From positions 372,001-436,000 of the forward strand of contig JADDOH010024973.1 of assembly GCA_016648135.1 (NCBI GenBank): a stretch of DNA of 64,000 bases, given 5' to 3'. The stretch comes from Agrypnia vestita (Eukaryota > Arthropoda > Insecta > Trichoptera > Phryganeidae). The notes below the pieces were generated by a model that worked only from the letters and a program-made list of their open reading frames with translations, ran no database searches and was not told the DNA's origin. Made by a program: the position numbers and the translations under genes. Positions 55,355 through 64,000 of this stretch are shown here, in pieces (the first letter of the stretch is position 1; each line of letters starts with the position of its first letter).

Positions 55355-55600
55355 GCCTTTCCATGGCCCGCTGTGTACACTTTAATTTGTATATGCTTTT
55401 TTCTGTTAGTGTTGCTGTTTCTAGGCCATATGTTAACATCAATAACAAAAATAAATAAAAAAGGTGGTCTGATGACATAGATGACATAAGGGGGAGAAAC
55501 AGAGATGAGTGGAAGAAAATTCAGTGAGACCTACATCCAGTCAGTGGAGAGAAAAAGGCTGAGGAAGAAGATAAAGAAGAAGAAGATGATAATAGTTGGT
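55355..55600 (+). pseudogene. RTE-like LINE copy with inverted 5' part
   Basis: 55441-55358 read on minus encodes LTYGLETATLTEKSIYKLKC then TQRAME, the same protein block as in the copy at 9806. Directly after, 55467-55523 on plus encodes KRWSDDIDDIRGRNRDEWK, the block that normally lies about 70 residues downstream in the same protein, and ends in AAGATAAAGAAGAAGAAGAT. The 5' segment is therefore inverted relative to the 3' segment and the part between is missing. This is the signature of twin priming during LINE insertion. Confidence 0.8.
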
Positions 55601-55790
55601 AAGTTACTATTAGTTGCAAGACATTATATTTCTTATTGCGGAAAAAAGTATAGAGCTTTTTTTATGGAAGTTATTATTTGGTCCCTTCACTTATGCTTGC
55701 GTCTTAATACTACTTATTTGCTAAATTGGGATTACTTTTATTGAAAAATATTAATATTCAATATTTAGAAACAAACTCCAATGGTGTAAC
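55601..55790. other. A+T-rich spacer
   Basis: No feature recognised. Confidence 0.3.
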
Positions 55791-56175
55791 TATGCCAGTG
55801 CAGCCAACACCATGAACCTAAATATTCCTGATGGGAACGCGTGAAAGTAGGGGGTGATTCCACCACCCTACGGTCAGGTCAACCTGATAGAACCGATATC
55901 GCAGATTCTCAGACGAAAGCGAGATCGTATAAAAATTCGCTGAGAACCTTAGAGCGGTCCAAACGCTGAAGCAGGAGTCAAGAAGAGAAGAAGAGAATGT
56001 CGCAAGTAGATCTGGAGGTGAACGCAGGAGCAGAACTGAATTCTGGGTCCGCACGCCCAGACGCATTTTCAACGACCAGTCAGAGGTTCGCATTTCGGGA
56101 ACCGACGACACCGACCTCTGTTTGACGGCGGGATCACTACTCATAATTCGAGTCGCAGCTCTATGAGCAGTGGTT
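55791..56175 (-). other. Balanced-composition patch with 108-codon minus frame
   Basis: The minus frame 56144-55818 reads SDPAVKQRSVSSVPEMRTSD, then LGVRTQNSVLLLRSPPDLLA, in clearly less A+T-rich DNA. No domain recognised. The style resembles 5' regions of insect retroelements or a decayed gene; I cannot decide. Confidence 0.25.
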
Positions 56176-56322
56176 CCATATTCAAAATATCAATAAACAT
56201 GTAACCAAACATACTATAGCTTTTTCATACTATTTTTACAAATCTATATTTTATCTTTATTTTGTTTCATTGACAAATGTCTCTCTGGTTCATCCTTCAT
56301 GGAAATAATCGGTAAAAAGGGG

Positions 56323-56383
56323 GCCAGGCTCGCCAAGCTTGGTGCAATAATTTCGTATATTTGGTCTCTCTGGCGAGCCTGGC
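56323..56383. repeat. 13-bp perfect inverted repeat around a 35-bp spacer
   Basis: GCCAGGCTCGCCA at 56323-56335 and TGGCGAGCCTGGC at 56371-56383. G+C-rich arms in A+T-rich DNA, not part of any family seen here. Confidence 0.8.
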
Positions 56384-56977
56384 TACACAAATTCAATATA
56401 TTTTCTACATAAAATCATGTAAAGCCATATACAAGTGATTACGAACAGAATCATATTAATTTTTATAATTTTTGTATGAAAATGGCGACTTCGGCACTGT
56501 ACCGATTCGCCAGAGGGTAATGAATTTATATTAAAATAAATATGGAAGTGGTAAAATTGTACCCCCACCACCTCCGGACAATCAACACTCTTTCATTTGA
56601 CGATTCAGCAAAAATAAACTTTAAAAAACATACATTCAAGAAAAATTACAATAAATAACTTCGGTTGTTTTCAATAAAAAAAGCGTCGAGCGCGCTAGGC
56701 GTACCCAAAGGGGTTTATTTATACTTGCTCATCTGCGCGCTCGCGCTCACAATTCATGTGATTAAAAATGTAATTATCAATTCTACGTACATATCAAAAC
56801 AAAAATCAAAATATAAAAAATCACTTTTTATTCTAAGAATGTTTATCAGGGCCAGCATATGGAGATTGGTAAAAAAGGCCCGATTAAGGGCCGTCGGTTT
56901 TTCTTGTCCGGCACACTAAATTTTAAATAAGTACTCGTAATCTTAAAAATCCACCATGATATATACTGTAGTATTTT
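56384..56977. other. A+T-rich stretch, nothing recognised
   Basis: Open frames of 62 and 84 codons have no recognised domain. Confidence 0.3.
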
Positions 56978-57290
56978 TACTCCCTTTCTTATAACTCGTA
57001 GAGTCTGTTTTTCTGCCGAAAAAACTTTAGATTGATTTTTAACCCTTCTCCGTGATCCAATCCAACTCGTGGCGATGATAAAAATGATCTAACAAATTTT
57101 TGTTTAAAAAAATTTAATCCTAGTATAATTTTGGATTATAAACCATAAATAAATTAACCATACAAATGTGAAAGGACCCCGAGGCGTGGAGAAGGCTCGA
57201 AACCTGTTTCAACTAGTCTGACTCGAGCCATGGGTCCGATCAGAAAGGGAATATAATAAAAATTTGTTTTTTAATGGGTTATGAATACAA
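56978..57290 (+). mobile_element. Family C MITE-like repeat (C4)
   Basis: It starts TACTCCCTTTCTTATAACTC and ends CAGAAAGGGAATATAATAAA. It contains CTTTAGATTGATTTTTAACC, AACTCGTGGCGATGATAAAA and GAGGCGTGGAGAAGGC, the last matching C1 (ACGCGTGGAAAAGGCGCG). Confidence 0.65.
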
Positions 57291-58284
57291 ACATTCATAT
57301 ATTTTCCATCCCTGTTGCAGTTAAAAATCAGTAAGTGAATATTCCTTGTCTATTTATAATTATTTAGTGGTAAAACTCATAATGTGAAAATTTTCGATAA
57401 TTTTAATATCACATTTTGAATTTTTAACCTCTTTATCTCAAAACTACTCGAATGTCTCTTAGTAAGTTTTATCTCTAAAGAGACGATTTATTAAAATATT
57501 ACCGCGATAACGTACGGGTTGATAACTGAAACATTGGAAAGTAAAACGAATAATTATTTTTGAAAGTGATAAATAGGTTATGCATATTCCTTCGTAATTA
57601 ATTATTTTTCTTTGGTACAGTGATTTTATAAACAAAAGAAAACAATGAGATTGATCGTATCATCAAAAAATTGTTAATTTTAAAAATGCAATTCACCACC
57701 TTTGTTTCAATAATTTTAGTGTAAAAAATATTATCACACTTGGAATATAAAAGAATGCGTATGATAATTAGTAAAAATTTACTATTTACGAAATTTTACC
57801 GAAACTTCATATGTGAATCAAATAAAACAATAGTTAAAATGAACCTTTGCAAGTAATAGTAAATTATTTTACAGTACTGTGAAAGTTTTAGGGGTCTCCA
57901 CACAATTATAAATTATATTTTTGTAACACAAAATTATTAATTATTTAGTGGTAAATTCAGATAAACATTTTTTTGCCAAATCCTTTCATTAAAATTGTTC
58001 TTTTTACTGCAGTATTGCAAAAAATGTACATTTTATACGTAAAAACGATAGTCATCTGACAGAAAATTCGCTCCAGTGGCGTGCCCGAGGCTCCGCTGCG
58101 TAAAAACTGATTCTAGATGGGGAAATATATAATGCATATTCAAATATTTGGTTGAACAAACTGATAAAAACGCTGACTGCTACGTTCGTAAAAAATTACT
58201 GAAATGTGAACAAAAGCATTTCGCACGTATCTATTTGTATGATCTTTGTATAAAAATACAATACCATTTACGCTCTCGGTGTAA
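57291..58284. other. A+T-rich stretch, nothing recognised
   Basis: ATTATTTAGTGGTAAA occurs twice (57360 and 57940 regions), a weak local repeat. No other feature. Confidence 0.35.
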
Positions 58285-58441
58285 ATCAATACCTCGTGAT
58301 CCAAAGTTCGCGGGTTCGAACCTCACTCCAGATCAGAAAATTAGTCCTATTTTCATAGTACAAGTGTTTAGCTTAGTTTGAAAATAGTAATAATATTGAT
58401 GTGACACGTATTCCGTGTTCGCATCTCTATTAAAAAAAAAA
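58285..58441 (+). mobile_element. tRNA-derived SINE, 5'-eroded copy S3
   Basis: The A-box region is lost, but GTGATCCAAAGTTCGCGGGT, the B box TTCGAACCTCACTCCAG, AGCTTAGTTTGAAAATAGTA, ATTGATGTGACACGTATTCC and TGTTCGCATCTCTATT are intact. A run of A follows (58432-58441), the SINE's 3' tail. Confidence 0.78.
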
Positions 58442-59789
58442 CTGACACCGGAAAATTTCTCGTATGCCACGGAGAAATGCGTTAACTTATAACATGGTCC
58501 ATAGGTTTATATATAGAGGTGACAGGCAAGTATTAATATAAACCAAAGTACATTTAATAATATAAGATTCTTGAAGTGAAGTCCAGTAACAAACATTTTA
58601 TTAAATATAACAAATAATTACTAATTTTTATTAATTAAGAACTTTGTATAAACCACTTGGAGGAACTGTATGTCTACTGGTTTCGATACCACTGTATCTA
58701 CATCAGGAATGACGTACTAACTATCCATTCTTATTACTTGAGTAAACAAATTAATTTTAAACGGGGACGCGGTTACCGTTATGGTGAGGATAATTGACAA
58801 GAAGACACCGAAATTGAGTATATATCAAATAATGGCTTATACATAAAATTCAAGTGGTTATTAATTATATTGGCTTTAGTTTGAAACTAAGAGGAAATAT
58901 TCAAACATATTAATTATTCAGATTGACGTTCAGTATCGTGGATAAAACCAACATCTCTACCCGTTTATCCATATGTCTGGTTAGAAGTAGTTCCAGAAAA
59001 TGTACATTTAAAAATCGTCCTTATGATTATTTTAAGATTTTTTTGTATGACAAAATGTAGGTCTTTTTCCCTATAAAAGTCATCTACACGTGTTGTTATC
59101 AATAGAATATTTATAAGTGGGGTTTAATTAATCGGAATTCAAAGTATTAAAGATACTACTAAAACAATATATGAAAAGGTATTACAAGCCATTAACACTT
59201 TTTCCACCATTAACACCGATTGTTTCTTTCTGATGTTTTACAATGGGTAGGTACATTATGCAGTTACAATTTACTCGATTTCTCTAGGAAACGTATTTTC
59301 AAATATTGTTTGCTTTTAGTTACTAATTATTCATGCGGTCTAACACTAAGTGTCGTGCATTGTTATTAACAATTGTTTTTGCTTTGTTAATTGTTTTATC
59401 ATGTCTAGTTTTTTTCTTCTTTTGACTCTAAAATGTACAAACGGATGTACTGTTATATTGACCTATGGAACAAACACTTGTTAGATTCTCGTTAACACGA
59501 GAAAGTACTTAAACTTATTGTGACTAAAATAGGTATTTTTTAAAATTTATTTATCTATTCATGATAAATGCATAGCTTACTTTTTGATTCGAGTTTTCAA
59601 AGAATTATTTAATCTATTACTGATATTGTAAAAATTTAGGTCAAAATGTGAATACTTTACTAAAGATTTATTTATTAAGGAAAATAAAGACGTAAGTATG
59701 TAGAAAAGACAAATAAATTTAACATTCCTTTAATTATTGAAGTGTTCTCAAATGTTTGGAAGACATTCAAAACGATACGATTAAAATTA
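58442..59789. other. A+T-rich stretch, nothing recognised
   Basis: No coding or repeat feature recognised. Confidence 0.4.
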
Positions 59790-60250
59790 AATATATTGCT
59801 TTCTGCGCCCGTTTTGTATCGAAGATCTTTTATTTGCGCTAATCCGCGGGTAAGCCGGCGGATTCATGGCAGCGTTTATTAAAATTAAATGCTCGAATTT
59901 GTTAGCAACCCATCAGCAATTTTCGCTGTCACCGAAATAAAAGTGAATATGTTTATTGTTATGCGGCGACACAATAAGCCGATCCGGAGAGCACAATGGA
60001 AATTTATTTTTTCCCCCACAATAAATAAACGAGAATAACACATTAAATAGTGACCAAGATAAAGATCTCTTCATTTCTTTCTTAATAAAAAAATATCGTG
60101 GAAAATCTGGCGGGGAGATAAGGAGACCTGCTGCTGATGGGACCATTTGTCTCGGTTAGTGATCGGTCTTTGTCCTGAGCCCCGAACTCTCGCGGACTTT
60201 CTGCGCCATTTCTTACAAATTTTAATCTTTCTTGAAACCCTATTAAGTCT
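59790..60250. promoter_or_regulatory. Candidate conserved regulatory island
   Basis: Low-repeat, balanced-composition DNA with several TTTATTG/TTTATTA-type words (GTTTATTGTTATGCGGCGAC, GCGTTTATTAAAATTAAATG), GGCGGATTCATGGC, and CGGGTAAGCCGGCGG. Such words are bound by posterior homeodomain proteins, and the texture resembles insect developmental enhancers. Open frames over it on minus (60-77 codons) are not recognised. Confidence 0.3.
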
Positions 60251-60390
60251 TTCAAATCACAAGCACATATCACAGTTATTGATATTTGTCACAAGTCAAT
60301 TCTTTAATAATTGAGTTCCCAATTAATTAAAGCTAAGTATTAAATATAGTTTAGGAGGTTTATTTTGTCATTCATTTTTTAAGAGGAGTT

Positions 60391-60465
60391 GGAATAAAAC
60401 ACTTGAAAATTGTGACAACGGCCATGGTATTGGCTTTGTTGGAATGATAATTTTATGCCATAAGT
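60391..60465. other. Copy 2 of the duplicated motif at 6195
   Basis: AATAAAACAC, AACGGCCATGGTATTGGCTT, then TTGGAATGATAATTTTATGC matches 6206-6272 at about four of five bases in the same orientation, 54 kb away. Confidence 0.55.
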
Positions 60466-60672
60466 CTTTAATTAAATATAGGGGGATTTTTTACAGGTTT
60501 GTTTTTCGAATAAGCAACATCTTTTCCAGCAACAACCAATTTGATAGCGAACGGTTGATTTATGATCGGTTTGGTTAGCCATTTTTCTATGAATGGAATT
60601 AAGCCAGAACTACGTTTGCAAATTACGCGAATTTATTTTGAAAATCGTTGCATCTTAATCATACTTAAACAG

Positions 60673-60750
60673 TTATGGTAAAAAATTCTTTCCATTTAAT
60701 CCATAATACTATGGTATTATGGATTAAATGGAAAGAATTTTTTATCATAA
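60673..60750. repeat. 78-bp near-perfect palindrome
   Basis: Arms of 37 bases with a single mismatch and a 4-base loop (TATG at 60710-60713). The inner 31 bases of each arm (TAAAAAATTCTTTCCATTTA, then ATCCATAATAC) match perfectly. Confidence 0.92.
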
Positions 60751-62800
60751 CTTTTATTTGTTTTATTTCAATTCAATGTTCTTTACCTCCGAAAAAAAAT
60801 CTCCTATTATCATATATAAGTGACCTCAAATCATATGTGTTTTACTATAAATTGTAATAGAATGTTGAGCAGATATCAAAAATACTATTTTTCTTAACTA
60901 AAATATTGAGGCTTAATGATGAATTTCTCGAAACGATGTATGACTATATCCACCTGAACGTATTAAAAAAAAACGTATGTGCTTACTTGTAAGATTATAA
61001 AAGAATTATTATTCATATATCTAAGAAAAATAATTTTTAATATTTTAACTTGCCATTCTAAATAAATAAAATTAAAATAAATAGATCCAGTAGCTATAAT
61101 AAAAAGATTTATCATGAAATTGAATACATCGAAAATTGTGTCGATAAAGATAAAAAACATTATTTTCAGTAGTATGTAAATATTACAATATTTTTTCGTT
61201 AATTTTAATATTTTTATTAATAAAATTTTCAGCAGTATGTAAATATAATAATATTTTATTATAATATATTATTAATCATGTCATCAGTTCAATATACATA
61301 ATTAATCACGTAAGTAAGTTAAGTTATTTCAAGTCAATAAAACGAGCGCTGTGTAAAAATTCGACATTTTATAATGGTAATTAAAACTTTTCAATTATAT
61401 CTCAAAATGACCTTTTCACAGATATCATCTTCAATTATAACTACTTGTTTATTTTATGTTTTCTATAATTAGGATTGATTGCATTAATTGGGTTTATTAA
61501 TATTGATGAAATGATTTTTTTATTGCAAAGAAATATTTTTAGTTTACTTGGTTTATTTAGTAATTTATATTTAAAACATTGGTAGGAATACTTCACCTAC
61601 CTACCTAATAATAATATATTATTTACTCCACAAATTACGAAAGTAGAAATATGAGAGCTTAGTGTTTTCATTGATTATTTTTTTCGGATTGTGGAGCGTT
61701 TCATAATTTAAAAAAACTTTTTGATAGAAATTTATATTATATTTTTTTATCAAAGAGCACATTAAAATCTAACACACAATCACAAAGGATTACGTTGTGT
61801 ATGTCTGTTTGCAGAAATTTTGAATATTCTGCATGCGTTTAAGCATGATACAATCAAATTGGTAGTACTTTTACGTAAACATCCTATATCAAAACATTCA
61901 AATATGTGTAGGTACATCTTATACATGATAGGAATACACATATTTCCATACCACGATGATAATCAAATAGATTCATTGTTATTTGTGTATTGTAGTAGTA
62001 ATCGAACAGAAAATTCAATAAAATATATTATGTTTATGGGAGGAATTCTGAATGCTTTGTAATAAATATCAAACGATAACAATGGATTTTGTAGAGAAAA
62101 TTGTTTAATGACCTGAACTGAATTGGATTTGCCTTTAGCGCTTCTTTCAACAGAACAGTACACAGAATATGAAAAAACAACGGGAAACGTTAATTTTTAA
62201 TGTTTGTTTAGTTTGACCGTAAAATATTTATGATGAATATACGATTAATCAATTTTATAATTAGTATTTTTTATATAATCGCTTCATAAAATAAACCTTT
62301 CGGTATAAAAAACTATCGTTACCTACGTTAGAGTGATAAAAATTACTATTTTAATCATAAAATAATTATCTTTTGTTTATAAAACTCAATTTAAAAAAAA
62401 TATATTTTAGTTCCTAACTGTATACACTTAAAAATTTAATTTGATAAAAGATATGAGAAAAAAAACAGCGATGGGTAGGTTTAGTTAATAGAAATAGAAA
62501 AATGATTAAAGATATATAATATAATTAATAAAAATGAAATTTGTTTTCACCACTTTTGTATTGAAAAATATCATCATGTTTCATTAAAATTATGTTTTTG
62601 ATCATTTTTACACGCCAAACTTATTAGGTAATTATAGTTTTCGAATTAAGTTAGTTACACAAGTTAAAGCAAGCGATTACACAAAGTTATTTAATGTAAG
62701 TAGTTATATATTATATCGCCAACCTAATTTTAATAATACTTATCATAATCGCATACAAGGCACTAGAAAGCCATTTCTGTGGTTTAGAGGAAACGGATGA
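60751..62800. other. A+T-rich stretch, nothing recognised
   Basis: Open frames of 60-80 codons have no recognised domain. No repeat termini found. Confidence 0.4.
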
Positions 62801-62822
62801 CAGCCAACTGCTCAGCAGCTGA

Positions 62823-62973
62823 TTGCCCGACAAGCTAACTGCCTGGCAAGCCAGCTGCCTGGCAAGCCAACTGTCCGACAAGTCAACTGCCCGGCAAGTC
62901 GACTGCCCGACAAGCCAGCTGCCCTGCAAGCCAACCAACCGACAACCGATTGTCCGACAGTCAAATTCCCGAC
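62823..62973 (+). repeat. 16-bp minisatellite
   Basis: Seven adjacent units near CTGCCCGGCAAGCCAA run from 62823 to 62934, with degenerate units to about 62973. Units differ by 1-4 substitutions. G+C content is far above the flanks. Open frames on both strands across it are a by-product of the repeat. Confidence 0.88.
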
Positions 62974-63770
62974 ATGGCACCATAAAAAATTTGTTTAAAT
63001 TGTAAAATTGGTACACATTTTCACACGTTTAAGAAAACGTTAATAAGTTGTTCCTGAACTGGTAAAATCAACAAATTGATAATTTTTTATTTAAATCAAA
63101 GTTTTGTTTTTTTCCCTAGTGGGTTACTTAAGAACTAACAAAACACTTATTTCACACCATACCTAGAAAAATAGTTTTTATTGTAACAATTATTTAAAAA
63201 AGTAGTTTAAAAAAATTATTTTCTAATACAGATTAAAATTGATGAATGTCATATTTTTACAAAAATATACTAATAAAAATATTTTGTCAGAATGCTTTGT
63301 TATCAGCCAAGTGGTTTATTGGGCAGTAGGCATATCGGACTATTATGATTAAATTCCAATTAATATTTTGAATTCCAAGTGTGTAGAAGTAATGACAAAA
63401 TTATCTGACTTATTCGTACGTGTATTTATTAATTATTATTACACGCTCTTTAGCCTTTCGCAGATTAAAATAAATTATTTTGTCTTTCTAACGAATTTTA
63501 GTATTAATTCAAGTAGATATATTTTCATTCAGACCGATATTAAGCATCGTTTGATTTTAATACACCTTCTTTTATTTTTTTTACTTATATTATTATACTA
63601 CTCAAATAACATAATTATATCCTATATTAATGTAAACCACTACAATAAAAGCTAAGTACGTTACTGAAATGGCGTAAAATTGAATCAATATTTGGTGAAT
63701 GATAACGCAATAGATCATAAAATGTGGATTCGACAAGAATTTGTCAATTTCCTTTACATTATCCGATATG
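62974..63770. other. A+T-rich stretch, nothing recognised
   Basis: A 95-codon frame at 63368-63655 is rich in Ile, Leu and Phe, as expected from A+T-rich DNA, and is not recognised. Confidence 0.35.
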
Positions 63771-64000
63771 AAATCTTCAGTAGGGTGAGGTCTAAGGGTA
63801 GTTGGTCAGCCCTAGGTTGACCAGGGGTTGGAGCTATCAATGTATCACTTTAACCTCATACCTTCTCAATACGGAGGCTAAGCGGCGAGCGTGGAGTAAA
63901 AGTGGGCCCACCAGCATTGCCACCGGTGATAGATAGCCTCTTGAAAAGATCGCCCGTGACGTCCATAACTTGAGATTGATAGGGCGGCTTTACTAGAGGG
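63771..64000. other. Balanced-composition patch running off the window
   Basis: GTAGGGTGAGGTCTAAGGGT, then AGTGGGCCCACCAGCATTGC and TGATAGGGCGGCTTTACTAG. Composition changes abruptly at 63771 and continues to the window end. It may be the start of a retroelement or an exon; no domain was identified. Confidence 0.3.

Noticed and set aside
62823..62973. CRISPR array
   Set aside because: Units are adjacent 16-mers without spacers, in a eukaryotic context.
62711..63016. Cys/Ser/Leu-rich repeat proteins on both strands
   Set aside because: They are translations of the 16-bp minisatellite; open on both strands because of the repeat, not selection.

Overview
The window looks like a strongly A+T-rich, repeat-dense piece of insect nuclear genome. 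Lepidoptera is my best guess, from the mariner type, the non-LTR retrotransposon tails and the many short GTAGGTA/TAGGTAC-like words; the sequence alone does not settle it. I find no convincing host protein-coding gene, tRNA, rRNA or CRISPR array. Nearly everything recognisable is a mobile element or its wreckage, set in single-copy-looking A+T-rich DNA with a few G+C-richer islands that could be conserved regulatory DNA or exons I cannot identify.

Mobile elements: (1) Four copies of one D,D34D mariner at 7436-8693, 14361-15644, 18712-19824 (minus) and 44137-45347. Each has TA duplications and the same terminal inverted repeat. All four are broken, and in two the first catalytic aspartate has been deleted. 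(2) Remnants of non-LTR retrotransposons: reverse-transcriptase pieces at 4713-5500 and 46578-47052, and C-terminal or 3' tails at 1-75, 9806-10350, 22985-23205, 27640-27890, 42575-42800, 50065-50280, 51330-51650 and 55355-55600. The last has an inverted 5' part. (3) Six copies of a tRNA-derived SINE at about 9600, 30951, 38224, 45649, 54951 and 58285. (4) A solo LTR at 32560-33030 flanked by ATAC, and an older related LTR at 20224-20540. (5) Several unnamed families, labelled C to I here: MITE-like, foldback or SINE-like.

The most interesting layer is two families of short dispersed repeats (called A and B) built round a hammerhead-ribozyme-like core: CTGATGA, a hairpin, then GAAAC. Family A occurs about seven times and family B four to five times. 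One B copy (26836-27037) is a roughly 150-bp inverted repeat plus tail, flanked by a 12-bp direct repeat, so it was inserted as a unit. Core-in-inverted-repeat organisation and a target duplication of this size are what Penelope-like elements or related ribozyme-bearing retroposons would leave. No Penelope reverse transcriptase is visible in the window, so this is an inference.

Layout: 1-7400 holds old repeats, a 491-bp foldback palindrome (3972-4462) and a decayed reverse transcriptase. From 7436 to 20000 the region is dense with mariners, SINEs, MITE-like family C and ribozyme-like family A. From 20000 to 33100 come LTRs, B repeats, foldbacks and the solo LTR. 33100-44000 is mostly featureless except a cluster of perfect hairpins at 36325-36527. 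44000-58500 holds mariner 4, SINEs and LINE remnants. 58500-64000 is mostly single-copy with a candidate regulatory island (59790-60250), a 78-bp palindrome and a 16-bp minisatellite.
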